A DNA stretch of 47,422 bases from Salibacterium qingdaonense (GTDB lineage: Bacteria > Bacillota > Bacilli > Bacillales > Marinococcaceae): assembly GCF_900114715.1 (NCBI RefSeq), contig NZ_FOTY01000022.1, positions 1-47,422 on the forward strand, given 5' to 3'. The notes beneath the pieces are model-generated. The model was not told the origin of the DNA and ran no database searches. It was given only the letters and a program-made list of their open reading frames with translations. Positions 7,912 to 16,088 of the stretch are shown piece after piece; position 1 is the stretch's first letter, and the number at the start of each line of letters is the position of its first letter. A program made the translations under genes and the position numbers.

Positions 7912-9105
7912 ATGGATGATTTTATCCTTCGGGATGTGACAGTTATCAACCCGGACGGCAGATGGGAGCATGCCTATGTCCATGTGAAAAATGGTGTCAT
8001 AGCCGCTGTCGGGGATGATCAGGGTGTCCGCGCAGCGGGAACGCCGGAAACAGTGGAGATAGAAACCGGTGCGGATGAGGTGCTCGTTCCCGGCATGATT
8101 GATGTGCACATTCACGGCACCAATAACGCCGATGTGATGGACGGGACCCCGGAGGCTCTGCGTAACATATCCGAAACCCTCCCATCCGAAGGAACGACGT
8201 CTTTTCTCGCGACGACGATCACGCAGCATAATGATGCCATTACAAGAGCACTGGAGAACGCGGCGGCATTCCCGGCGGATCAACCTGAAGCTGGCGCGGA
8301 AATGCTCGGCGTCCACCTCGAAGGACCTTTTTTCACGGCAGAAAAAGCGGGGGCGCAGCCAAAAGAACATCTACAGAAAGCTGATCCTGCTTTATTCCAG
8401 CAGTGGCAGGAGGCCGCGGATGGTTTGATCAAATGGGTGTCTCTCGCTCCGGAGCAGGATCCGGACCATGCCCTCATCCGTTATCTGTCGCAGTGCGGCA
8501 TTGTCACAGCGGCAGCCCACTCGGATGCCGGCCTGGAAGAGGTGGATCAGGCAGCGGTCGACGGGGTGTCGCATGTGACGCACCTGTTTAACGGAATGAG
8601 CGGGCTTCATCACCGCGATCCGGGTCTTGCTTCTGCTGCGCTGTTAAACAAGCGGCTGACGACGGAAGTGATTGCTGATGGGGTGCACGTCCATCCCGCG
8701 ATGGTGAATATGGCTTTTCGTCTAAAAGGGGCGGCGGACATGCTGTTAATAACAGATTCGATCCGCGCCAAATGCCTGCAGAACGGCACGTATGATCTCG
8801 GAGGCCAGAGCGTGACGGTGGAAGGAAACAGACCTTATCTAGAGGATGGTACGATTGCCGGAAGCATGCTGAAGATGAATGAAGCACTGCGGAATATGAT
8901 GGACTTTACCGGATGCACCTTGGAGGAAGCAGTGGCCGTGACCTCAAAAAATGCCGCCGCTAAACTGGGGTTGACGCGCAAAGGAACCCTGCATCCCGGG
9001 ATGGACGCCGATATGGTGCTTCTTAAGCGTAACGGTGACGTCAGCCGTACGTGGTGCCGGGGAACACTCGCTTATCAACAGGAGGGAACAGCATGGAAGT
9101 CATAG
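7912..9105 (+). CDS. nagA: N-acetylglucosamine-6-phosphate deacetylase
   Basis: Hydrolyses GlcNAc-6-phosphate to glucosamine-6-phosphate and acetate. The 397-residue amidohydrolase shows IDVHIHG (metal-proximal histidines), HLEGPFF with the metal-binding Glu, AAHSDAG, THLFNGMSGLHHR, ADGVHVHP and the catalytic Asp in LITDSIRA. A GGGGAGGG site lies just before the ATG. It is the first gene of nagA-nagB-nagR and overlaps nagB by 13 bp, so translation is coupled. Regulation is by the operator at 7844. Confidence 0.95.
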   Translation: MDDFILRDVTVINPDGRWEHAYVHVKNGVIAAVGDDQGVRAAGTPETVEIETGADEVLVPGMIDVHIHGTNNADVMDGTPEALRNISETLPSEGTTSFLATTITQHNDAITRALENAAAFPADQPEAGAEMLGVHLEGPFFTAEKAGAQPKEHLQKADPALFQQWQEAADGLIKWVSLAPEQDPDHALIRYLSQCGIVTAAAHSDAGLEEVDQAAVDGVSHVTHLFNGMSGLHHRDPGLASAALLNKRLTTEVIADGVHVHPAMVNMAFRLKGAADMLLITDSIRAKCLQNGTYDLGGQSVTVEGNRPYLEDGTIAGSMLKMNEALRNMMDFTGCTLEEAVAVTSKNAAAKLGLTRKGTLHPGMDADMVLLKRNGDVSRTWCRGTLAYQQEGTAWKS

Positions 9106-9857
9106 CAGCCAAAGACTATCAGGACATGAGCGAAAAGGCCGCCTCTCTGATTGCAGAAGAAATAAACAAACAACCCGCAATCGTTCTCGGTCTTGCTACC
9201 GGCGGGACGCCGGAAGGGACGTATCAGGCGTTGATCCGTGAAGCTGGCAGCGTTCCTCTTTCCCGTCTGCAGACATTTAATCTCGATGAATACGCGGGGC
9301 TCCCCCCGGAACATCCGAATAGTTATCATTTTTATATGAAAGAAAAACTATTTCTGCCGCTTCAACTCGGTGCCAATCAGACGCATCTGCCAAGAGGAGA
9401 TGCCGATGATCTCCAGAAAGAAGCCGGGAGATATGAAAACCATATCCAGGAGAGCGGCGGCATCGACCTGCAGCTCCTCGGCATAGGAGAGAACGGACAT
9501 ATCGGCTTTAATGAACCCGGCAGTTCGTTTGATTCGAGAACGCATATCGTGGAATTAAAACCATCCACCCGCGAAGCCAACGCCCGGTTTTTTGATGAGA
9601 AGGAAGAGGTACCGCATCATGCGGTGACGATGGGGATTCAAACAATTATGGAAAGCCGCCGTATTATGCTTCTTGCTTCCGGCACCCGGAAACAAGAGGC
9701 CGTAACCAACCTTCTTGAAGGAAAAATAAGTGAGGATTTTCCTGCATCCGTTCTTCAGAAGCACCCATATGTTACAATAATTGCGGATGAAGCTGCGTTA
9801 TCAGGTGTTTCGTTCAATAAATGGGTCTCTGAAGGAAGGGAGAGGGAAACGAGATGA
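9093..9857 (+). CDS. nagB: Glucosamine-6-phosphate deaminase
   Basis: Converts glucosamine-6-phosphate to fructose-6-phosphate and ammonia. The 254-residue protein has LATGGTPEGTY, the catalytic Asp in NLDEYAGL and the GIGENGHIGFNEPGS loop with the His-Glu pair. The start at 9093 follows GGAGGG (9081-9086) inside the nagA end; a GTG further upstream in frame lacks such a site. The nagR start codon overlaps the stop (ATGA). Confidence 0.95.
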   Translation: MEVIAAKDYQDMSEKAASLIAEEINKQPAIVLGLATGGTPEGTYQALIREAGSVPLSRLQTFNLDEYAGLPPEHPNSYHFYMKEKLFLPLQLGANQTHLPRGDADDLQKEAGRYENHIQESGGIDLQLLGIGENGHIGFNEPGSSFDSRTHIVELKPSTREANARFFDEKEEVPHHAVTMGIQTIMESRRIMLLASGTRKQEAVTNLLEGKISEDFPASVLQKHPYVTIIADEAALSGVSFNKWVSEGRERETR

Positions 9858-10576
9858 TAGATAAAAACTCACCCCTGCCGATATATTATCAAATACAGGA
9901 AATGATACGTAAAAAAATAGAAACCGGCGAGTGGAATCCGGGCGATATGCTGCCGTCGGAGCGGATTTTTTCCGAAGACTTTGATGTGAGCCGTATGACC
10001 GTCCGGCAGGCGGTGACAGAACTCGCCAATGAAGGAGTGCTCATGAGGGAAAAGGGCAAAGGCACCTTTGTCGCTGAACCAAAAATTGAGCAGCCGCTGC
10101 AGGGGCTCACGAGTTTCACCGAAGACATGAAAGCACGCGGCCTTGAACCGGGAAGTACGTTGATTCAGTATCAGCTCCGCACGGCGCCGCGGAAAGCAGC
10201 AGAAGCCCTGCAGATCAAACCCGAAACCAAGGTGTATGAAATCAAGCGCGTACGCCTCGCTGACGACGTTCCGATGGCGTACGAAACGACCTTTATCAAC
10301 CGGGAACTGGCCGGAGACATTCCGGAAGACGTGGAAAACCGGTCGATTTACTCCTTTCTGGAACAGGAAAAAGGAGTGAAAATCGTGGACGGCGAGCAGA
10401 CATTTGAAGCATCGCTTGCCAACACGGAAGAAGCAGAAAGATTAGCTATCGAAGAAGGCGCGCCGGTGCTTCTTATTCAACGAATTACCTATTTAGAAGA
10501 CGGGAGCCCGCTCGAGTACGTGAAATCGGCTTATCGGGGAGACAGGTATAAGTTTACAATAAATATGCCAAGATGA
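9854..10576 (+). CDS. nagR: GntR/HutC-family repressor of amino-sugar genes
   Basis: A 240-residue regulator with a GntR winged helix (about 8-75; LPIYYQIQEMIRKKIETGEW, then MLPSERIFSEDFDVSRMTVRQAV) and a HutC/UTRA effector domain (about 95-235; LTSFTEDMKARG, YEIKRVR, YETTFINREL). The order nagA-nagB-nagR and the two identical operators (7844 and 14021) match NagR (YvoA) of B. subtilis, which senses amino-sugar phosphates. ATGA overlap with nagB. Confidence 0.92.
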   Translation: MIDKNSPLPIYYQIQEMIRKKIETGEWNPGDMLPSERIFSEDFDVSRMTVRQAVTELANEGVLMREKGKGTFVAEPKIEQPLQGLTSFTEDMKARGLEPGSTLIQYQLRTAPRKAAEALQIKPETKVYEIKRVRLADDVPMAYETTFINRELAGDIPEDVENRSIYSFLEQEKGVKIVDGEQTFEASLANTEEAERLAIEEGAPVLLIQRITYLEDGSPLEYVKSAYRGDRYKFTINMPR

Positions 10577-10579
10577 AAT

Positions 10580-10609
10580 GAACCGGTGATGCGATACCGG
10601 TTCTTTTTT
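10580..10609 (+). terminator. Terminator of nagABR
   Basis: GAACCGGT (10580-10587) pairs perfectly with ACCGGTTC (10596-10603) across an 8-nt loop, followed by six T residues. Confidence 0.85.
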
Positions 10610-10671
10610 ACGTGTTTTTTGTGGTAATCTGTACATAATACCAAGCTTGTTTATAAAAGGGGACGGTACCT

Positions 10672-11403
10672 GTGTTTCGTTACATGGAGGAGGTTCAGAA
10701 AGATCTTGAACTGCTGCAGGAAAATCAGGCGGAATCAATGAAAAAAGCAGTGGAGTACCTGGCGGAAACGATAAGCAATGATGGTATTATTCATGTGTTC
10801 GGCGCCGGCCATTCCCACTTGCTGAGCGAAGAAGTGTTTTATCGTTCGGGAGGTTTGGTACCTGTAAATCCTTTGCTGGAGGAATCATTGATGCTTCATG
10901 AAGGAGCGGTTCAGGCGTCGCGTAATGAACGCAAACATCATTATATCCGGGATTTTCTGAATCAGCATTCGCTTGAACCCGGGGATGCTCTTATTGTCAT
11001 TTCTACATCCGGACGGAACCCGGTGCCGATTGACGCTGCGGAGTACGGAAAAGAAAAAGGACTGACTGTGATTGCCATTACGTCGATAGACTATTCTAAA
11101 AGTCAGCCTTCCCGTCACGAAAGCGGCAGGCGGCTGTATGAATCGGTCGATATGGTACTCGACAACTTGTGTCGAAGAGGGGACGCGCTGCTCACGCACC
11201 CAAACGTTCCGGAGCCATATGCAGCAACATCTACGGTCATAGGAGCCGTCATTCTCCAGACCATGTTTGCCGGTGTGATTGAACACCTCGCTGAAAATGG
11301 GGAGGAGCCTCCGGTTTTTCTATCCGGAAATGTCGACGGGGCGGATGAACATAACCAAAACCTCGTAGAAAAATATAAAGAGCGGATTCCACTGTTAAAA
11401 TAA
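10672..11403 (+). CDS. SIS-domain sugar-phosphate protein, UPF0309 family
   Basis: A 243-residue protein with one sugar isomerase (SIS) domain: IIHVFGAGHSHLLSEE near residues 37-52, VISTSGRNPVPIDAA near 104-118 and AITSIDYSKSQPSRH near 132-146. The pattern is that of UPF0309, known from several Bacillaceae but without an established reaction. The nag context suggests an amino-sugar phosphate ligand or substrate, possibly GlcNAc- or MurNAc-derived; this is inference. The GTG start follows AAAGGGG; an ATG at 10684 has no ribosome binding site. It has its own transcription start, since a terminator separates it from nagR. Confidence 0.82.
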   Translation: MFRYMEEVQKDLELLQENQAESMKKAVEYLAETISNDGIIHVFGAGHSHLLSEEVFYRSGGLVPVNPLLEESLMLHEGAVQASRNERKHHYIRDFLNQHSLEPGDALIVISTSGRNPVPIDAAEYGKEKGLTVIAITSIDYSKSQPSRHESGRRLYESVDMVLDNLCRRGDALLTHPNVPEPYAATSTVIGAVILQTMFAGVIEHLAENGEEPPVFLSGNVDGADEHNQNLVEKYKERIPLLK

Positions 11404-11483
11404 AAAGTCTGGGACAGAAATAAAATAGGCGGAGGAGAAACACGAATGTCCGGCGGCGTTGTTCAACCATCGTACAGCAGTGT

Positions 11484-11546
11484 AGCCAACATGCTTTGAC
11501 TCCTGCTACAAACAGCACGAGTCGCGCGTCCCCGCAGGATGTGCGG
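11484..11546. repeat. Diverged relative of the 2398-2522 repeat
   Basis: TTTGACTCCTG, AACAGCACGAGTC and CCCCGCAGGA occur in the same order and spacing as in the reverse complement of 2398-2522. Only about half of that repeat is retained, so this copy is partial. Confidence 0.6.
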
Positions 11547-11587
11547 TCAGGTCAGCGCCCGCACGTGACGTACTTCCACAGGCTAAT

Positions 11588-11728
11588 GACGTTTACCGGG
11601 GCACCAAACCCTCTAAAGTGCCTTCGGAATCATTCAAAGTGACGTTTATGGACGCGCCGGGTACTATAAAATGCCTTCGGCGATGTGCCCAACGACGTTT
11701 TAGGGGTTCCTTTTCCCCCTAAAGTGCC
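11588..11728 (-). repeat. 53-bp repeat array, three units (inverse orientation)
   Basis: GACGTTTA-type boxes begin at 11588, 11641 and 11694, exactly 53 bp apart. Each is followed about 35 bp later by a TAAARTGCC box. On the minus strand these read GGCACTTTA...TAAACGTC. Most units can form a hairpin between the boxes. The right-hand copy has six such units. Confidence 0.85.
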
Positions 11729-11864
11729 TTAGAACCCAATTGCAACAAATGTCCGTTCCCCCAACCTGAACACAGCAAACAAACGCCCGCATTTTCTGCG
11801 TCCGTACGGACGGATCCGTTCAAGTGTTGTTTCGATGCCGGCCAACGGGTCCTGAAACGGCCGG

Positions 11865-11974
11865 GTGCAAAGAAGACACGGTGAGCCCCAGCGAACCGAT
11901 GTCGCCCTTGTACTCCGGAGTGCAAAGAAGACACGATGAGCCCCGGCGAATCGATGCCGCCCTTGTGCTCTGGA
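11865..11974 (-). repeat. 55-bp tandem repeat, two units
   Basis: GTGCAAAGAAGACACG begins at 11865 and again at 11920. The units differ at few positions and each contains a CGATG(T/C)CGCCCTTGT segment. They match three units of 54-55 bp on the opposite strand at 44487-44650. Confidence 0.85.
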
Positions 11975-12015
11975 GTAAAAGCGAAGCGTTTTGGCGCAGC
12001 GGTTTGTCTCAGCAA

Positions 12016-12059
12016 CGAAAAATGCCGAACGATTTTAAAAAAACGTTCGGCATTTTTCG
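12016..12059. terminator. Hairpin shared with the right element copy
   Basis: A 16-bp perfect stem (12016-12031 with 12044-12059) containing CCGAACGATT at 12025-12034, ending in T-rich DNA on both strands. It lies 46 bp past the PTS gene stop on the minus strand, so it can terminate that gene and is likely bidirectional. Confidence 0.75.
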
Positions 12060-12104
12060 CTTCTTTTACAGGTTTTGTCCCAGACTCTTATGACATGATG
12101 AGGA

Positions 12105-13937
12105 CTATTGGAGGGTAAGCAGGTTATCCCCGGTTTTAATGGACGTTTCCACCGGTCCGGTAACCTGAAGAGAATTGTCTGCGTTGGTTATAATAATCGG
12201 AGTGGTGATATCATAACCGGCATCCTGAATCTGCTTTATATCAAATTCAGCCAGCAGCTGTCCTTTCTTCACTTGTTCCCCCTGTTCTACATAAGGAGTG
12301 TAGTGTTCTCCTTTTAACTCTACGGTGTTCAGTCCGATATGAAGCAGTACCTCATATCCTCCCTCCGTAGTTATACCGTAAGCATGGTGGGTAGGGAAGA
12401 CTGTGCTGATCGTACCGTCTGCCGGTGCGTACAGTCTTCCTTCTTCCGGTACTACCGCAGTTCCTTTGCCGAGAGCTCCGCTTGAGAAAGCTTCATCGGC
12501 CACTTGTGCGAGAGGAAGAACAGTTCCTGCTAATGGACTGGAGAGAACAGATTGACCAGCCCCGGCCGTTACACCGGTTGTTTGATTATTCCGCATGGCG
12601 TCGGCTACAAATTCCACGTCTGTACCAACGATGATTTGAAGATTTGTGTTATTGACTTTCATAACACCTTTGGCACCGTTGCGCTTCAGACGGTCTTCAT
12701 CTACTTGATCCATATCGTTCATCTGCAGACGAAGCCGGGTGACACAGTTATCGATGGATTGAATGTTGTCATAACCTCCGATGGCGGCGACGTATTCCTG
12801 GGCCATTGTATTGTACTTATCATCGCCTTCGTGTACAACAGCTTCTTCCTCATCATCCTCACGGCCCGGTGTTTTCAGATTTAATCCCTTGATCATTCCG
12901 TAGAAAACGACGAAATAGATAATGCCGAAAATAATTCCTATCCCAGCGAGCAGTAATGGTTTGGTTGCCAGGTTGAAGTTTAGAACGTAGTCAAAAGCAC
13001 CGGCTGAAAAACCGAAACCATGCAGTGTTCCCGCCAGGTAGGTGACAACCATGGAAGCGGCTGTCAGCAAAGCATGAACGACATACAGCAGCGGCGAGAT
13101 AAACATGAAAGAAAACTCAATCGGTTCGGTAATACCAGTTAAAAAAGAAGTAAGCGCAAGGCCGCCGAGAAGACCGGACACCTGGGCGCGTTTTTCCGGT
13201 TTTGCTGCCAGAATCATCGCAAGACAGGCGGCAGGCAGACCGAACATCATCATCGGAAACATCCCGGCCATGAATATTCCAGCAGTCGGGTCTCCGGCAA
13301 AGAAACGGTCCAAATCTCCTGTCGCTCCTTGATAGGAACCAAATTCAAACCATACGAGACTGTTCAGCACGTGGTGAAGACCAATCGGAATCAACAAACG
13401 GTTTAAGAAGCCGTACACTCCCACTCCAACAGCCCCCGCATTAATAATCCACTGGCCGACAGCATCGATAAGCCCTTGGACCGGCGGCCAGATAAACCCG
13501 AATATACCGGCCAGAAGAACTGTGACTGCAGCGGTTATAATCGGTACAAACCGCCTCCCTCCGAAAAAGCCAAGCCAGTTCGGCAGTTTAATATCATGGA
13601 ACCGGTTGTATAAGAGTCCGGCTGTAATCCCTGAGATGATTCCTCCGAGGAAGCCTGGATCAATATTTTCATTGATCGCGGCTGATCCTTCCTGCAGGAC
13701 AAAAAACGAAATGACACCGGCAAGACCGGCAGCACCGTTTCCGTCTTTGGACAGCCCGACGGCAACCCCGATGGCAAAAAGCAGCGGCAGGTTGTCAAAT
13801 AGCGCAGAACCTGCAGCGGCCATAAAAGAAATGTCGAGAAGGTCATCCTGCCCCAGGCGCTGCAGCAAAGCGGCGGCAGGAAGTGTTGCGATGGGAAGCA
13901 TCAATGCTTTCCCGATACGCTGTAGAAAGTCAAGCAT
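12105..13937 (-). CDS. nagE: N-acetylglucosamine PTS permease, EIICBA in one chain
   Basis: Imports and phosphorylates N-acetylglucosamine. The order in this 610-residue chain is EIIC (about 1-370, many membrane helices, starting MLDFLQRIGKALMLPIA), EIIB (about 390-470, phosphorylated Cys in DNCVTRLRL) and EIIA (about 485-610, active His in VLLHIGLNTVEL). The ATG at 13937 is chosen because AAAGGGG lies about 9 nt before it and the family starts here; 17 extra upstream residues are unlikely to be translated. The EIIA fused at the C-terminus removes the need for a separate EIIA-Glc. Controlled by the NagR-type operator at 14021. Confidence 0.93.
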   Translation of the reverse strand: MLDFLQRIGKALMLPIATLPAAALLQRLGQDDLLDISFMAAAGSALFDNLPLLFAIGVAVGLSKDGNGAAGLAGVISFFVLQEGSAAINENIDPGFLGGIISGITAGLLYNRFHDIKLPNWLGFFGGRRFVPIITAAVTVLLAGIFGFIWPPVQGLIDAVGQWIINAGAVGVGVYGFLNRLLIPIGLHHVLNSLVWFEFGSYQGATGDLDRFFAGDPTAGIFMAGMFPMMMFGLPAACLAMILAAKPEKRAQVSGLLGGLALTSFLTGITEPIEFSFMFISPLLYVVHALLTAASMVVTYLAGTLHGFGFSAGAFDYVLNFNLATKPLLLAGIGIIFGIIYFVVFYGMIKGLNLKTPGREDDEEEAVVHEGDDKYNTMAQEYVAAIGGYDNIQSIDNCVTRLRLQMNDMDQVDEDRLKRNGAKGVMKVNNTNLQIIVGTDVEFVADAMRNNQTTGVTAGAGQSVLSSPLAGTVLPLAQVADEAFSSGALGKGTAVVPEEGRLYAPADGTISTVFPTHHAYGITTEGGYEVLLHIGLNTVELKGEHYTPYVEQGEQVKKGQLLAEFDIKQIQDAGYDITTPIIITNADNSLQVTGPVETSIKTGDNLLTLQ

Positions 13938-14003
13938 GACGTGAAACCCCTTTCTTTTTAATGTGTGAAGGTTTAAAAATAATTTCAAAGTAAATGTAAA
14001 AAC

Positions 14004-14037
14004 ATTTTAGCATCTATACTTATAGTTGTCTATACCA
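14004..14037 (-). promoter_or_regulatory. nagE promoter with NagR-type operator
   Basis: On the minus strand TGGTATAGACAACTATA (14037 to 14021) is identical over 17 bases to the nagA operator. TAGACA inside it (14027-14032) acts as a -35 box, with TAAAAT (14004-14009) 17 bp further as the -10 box: the same promoter-operator overlap as at nagA. Confidence 0.8.
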
Positions 14038-14063
14038 GCTTATTCCTTTTAATAAAGAACAAT

Positions 14064-14089
14064 GTTTTAAGCCTTCATACCCGGGGTAT
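14064..14089 (+). promoter_or_regulatory. SigB-like promoter upstream of the DUF2294 gene
   Basis: GTTTTAA (14064-14070), a 13-bp spacer and GGGTAT (14084-14089) match the general stress sigma factor SigB consensus. It lies about 125 bp before the gene start. A SigA-like TATAAT near 14157 may also serve the gene. Confidence 0.5.
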
Positions 14090-14215
14090 ATTTATTACTT
14101 CACTCGTATTTTATATAAAAAAAGTTTTTCACTTTAAGTACTTCATTATAGTCTTTATAATATAATACAGGATAGAGAAAAAAAGGTCTCTGTCTACATA
14201 AAAGGAATGATAGTC

Positions 14216-14935
14216 ATGGAAAAGAACTCGATTCAGGCTGAAATTGCAAGTTACACGGGGAAGCTGCTCCGCGACAATTTCGGCAAGGGACCGTCATCGG
14301 TCTACGTTTCGATAAAACGACCGTTTATCACCATTTACCTGAGTGATTTCCTGGCCCCGATGGAACGGGTTTTAATTAATCAGAATAAAGCCATGAAAGT
14401 GGAAGAAACAAGAGACCTGCTGATGCAGGAACTTCTTCCCGATATCAAGGCTACGCTGAAGGCGAGTGCCGGGCTGGATATCAAAGAAATGTATTACGAT
14501 TGGTCGCTTCACCATAAAACCGGCATACTCGTCGGTGAAATGGTAAATGAAGACGGTGAAAGAGACGTTCTTCTTGAAAATTACGAGAAAAAAGAAGCGG
14601 TTCATGAACAAATCGGGCAGGTGAGCATGCAGGCGGAGAAATGGCCGGAAGCGGTGGATTCCTGTCTCTTAAATGATAGAACCCTCATTATTACCAGGGT
14701 CGGTATCCTTGTAAAAATTGAAAAGGAACTGATCAGCAGAGGTTTTGAAGAGCAGTTGAAGCTTTCTAAAAGACAATTGGAAAAGAGACTGCTGCATGCC
14801 AGTGAATTTGAAAAAATCCTGGGAAGCAAGGTGAAAGATATTTTTGTCGACTGGGATTTTAACATTGATAAAAGCTACATTATCATTATTTTACAGCCTG
14901 ACCAGCCATACGGTGGAAATGAGTTGGACGAATAG
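14216..14935 (+). CDS. DUF2294 domain protein
   Basis: A 239-residue soluble protein that appears to hold two related halves: IASYTGKLLRDNFGKGPSSVYVSIKRPFITIYLSDFLAPMER in the first, and a second region (about 125-235) with LLNDRTLIITRVGILVKIEKEL. The first half fits the DUF2294 (YbcI-like) family, whose function is not established. The ATG at 14216 is preferred because AAAAGGA lies 9 nt upstream; the ATG at 14207 is too close to that site. A SigB-like promoter upstream suggests a stress role, by inference. Confidence 0.75.
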   Translation: MEKNSIQAEIASYTGKLLRDNFGKGPSSVYVSIKRPFITIYLSDFLAPMERVLINQNKAMKVEETRDLLMQELLPDIKATLKASAGLDIKEMYYDWSLHHKTGILVGEMVNEDGERDVLLENYEKKEAVHEQIGQVSMQAEKWPEAVDSCLLNDRTLIITRVGILVKIEKELISRGFEEQLKLSKRQLEKRLLHASEFEKILGSKVKDIFVDWDFNIDKSYIIIILQPDQPYGGNELDE

Positions 14936-14945
14936 AGCCAAACAT

Positions 14946-14984
14946 AAGCCGAAGAGGAGATATGACTCCTTTTCGGCTTTTTTT
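14946..14984 (+). terminator. Terminator of the DUF2294 gene
   Basis: AAGCCGAA (14946-14953) pairs with TTCGGCTT (14972-14979), with an inner GAGGAG/CTCCT extension, followed by a T tract. Confidence 0.8.
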
Positions 14985-15094
14985 ATTTGGGTCAACAGTG
15001 TATTACACCGGCATTTTTAGACTTAGGTTGCTTTCCTTCACGTCAGGCTTTCATCAAACGTTTGTTTAAACCGCAACAGAAAGGATGAAATCAT

Positions 15095-15292
15095 TTGAAG
15101 TATTTAATCGATCATAAACAAAAACTAATTCATAAAACAGCTTATGCAGGAGACGCCTGCCGATTTAATGAAACACCGCTTGAGGAGCGGGAAGTATCTC
15201 ACAGTAAAGATGACATAGATACACTCATAAAAACCAAAGGTTATATGGTTTGTGAAAACTGTTATCACAGTAATTCTTTTATTGTGAAATAA
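15095..15292 (+). CDS. Small hypothetical protein with CxxC
   Basis: A 65-residue protein starting with TTG, 10 nt after AAAGGA. It has three cysteines (DACRF near 27 and CENCYH near 54-59) that could form a small zinc site. No family recognised. A real gene is likely because of the ribosome binding site and codon use, but its role is unknown. Confidence 0.55.
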   Translation: MKYLIDHKQKLIHKTAYAGDACRFNETPLEEREVSHSKDDIDTLIKTKGYMVCENCYHSNSFIVK

Positions 15293-15443
15293 AGGAAAAT
15301 AATGGATCTATGTTTTGCTGCAGGAGTTTTAAAAAAATCTTTCTTCTTTTCGGTATGTATGGGTATAATATTATAAAAGAAATATTATATTATGGAAATG
15401 TATACCACGATGGAAGTCGTAGGGAAAGAAAGGAGTTTTATGC

Positions 15444-16049
15444 TTGTCATTGGAAGAAAAACAGAAACTACGTGATATTGTGCAAAATGCTATAGATAAT
15501 CAACAGTTTGACCGCGCGGAGCAGGCTGTACACCACTTACGTCAGCTGGATGCTCTAGAGGCTTTTATTCAGGAAGCAGTACCTGCTGCAGAAAATACGT
15601 CCCGTTTGACGGAAAAACGGGAGATAAACACTGCAGCAAAAAGAACCTCGACGGAAAAAGCGTCTTCGGAAAAGCCCGATAAAGTTGGTATTACAATCTA
15701 TTACATAGAGGATAGGAATATAATAAAATTCAGAAAATCCCCTCAGACATATTCAGTTGATATGGCGTTTTTTAAAGTATTCCTCGACAAGCTGGAAGAA
15801 TGGCGGCATCAGGATTCCTTCAGTTCAAAAGACTTTTTCGATCAGTTTTCAGAAACATTGAAATCCTATGCGACGTATCAAACGTCAACGCTGCGTCAAT
15901 TTGTAACGCTTCTGTTCCGCGCTGCCTTCCAGCTTGGAATGTTGGAAAGCCCTGAATCTTTGCAGAAAAGCAGGTATATCACATCTGCAACAGTCGGCAG
16001 AGATGACATTATAGAAAAAGTTGTAACTGAAAAAACCATAGAAATATAA
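15444..16049 (+). CDS. Hypothetical soluble protein
   Basis: A 201-residue protein starting with TTG, 8 nt after AAAGGAG. The N-terminal 45 residues are a predicted amphipathic helix pair (EEKQKLRDIVQNAIDNQQFDRAEQ). A polar linker (about 50-75) follows, then a compact region (75-200) with FFKVFLDKLEEWRHQ and LRQFVTLLFRAAFQLGMLE. The layout suggests an N-terminal interaction module joined to a helical domain. No family recognised. It ends at a good terminator. Confidence 0.6.
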   Translation: MSLEEKQKLRDIVQNAIDNQQFDRAEQAVHHLRQLDALEAFIQEAVPAAENTSRLTEKREINTAAKRTSTEKASSEKPDKVGITIYYIEDRNIIKFRKSPQTYSVDMAFFKVFLDKLEEWRHQDSFSSKDFFDQFSETLKSYATYQTSTLRQFVTLLFRAAFQLGMLESPESLQKSRYITSATVGRDDIIEKVVTEKTIEI

Positions 16050-16064
16050 TTCGTTAGAAGTACG

Positions 16065-16088
16065 GCCTGGCTCTGCCCAGGCTTTTTT
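16065..16088 (+). terminator. Terminator
   Basis: GCCTGG (16065-16070) pairs with CCAGGC (16077-16082), followed by TTTTTT. Confidence 0.8.

Larger units (their letters stand above)
11404..12092. repeat. Composite non-coding repeat element, left copy
   Basis: About 690 bp without a gene, between the convergent UPF0309 and PTS genes. The ends are inverted copies of AGTCTGGGACA (11406-11416 and the inverse near 12077-12087). Read from right to left it contains a CCGAACG hairpin, two 55-bp units, a spacer, three 53-bp units and a relative of the palindromic repeat seen at 2398. The same order appears on the plus strand at 44380-45285. Several short ORFs cross it but look spurious. Confidence 0.8.

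Noticed and set aside
11719-12093. Overlapping short open frames on both strands in the left composite element
   Set aside because: They are products of GC-rich repeats and share no protein similarity; the 55-bp period is not a multiple of three, so tandem units do not keep a reading frame.
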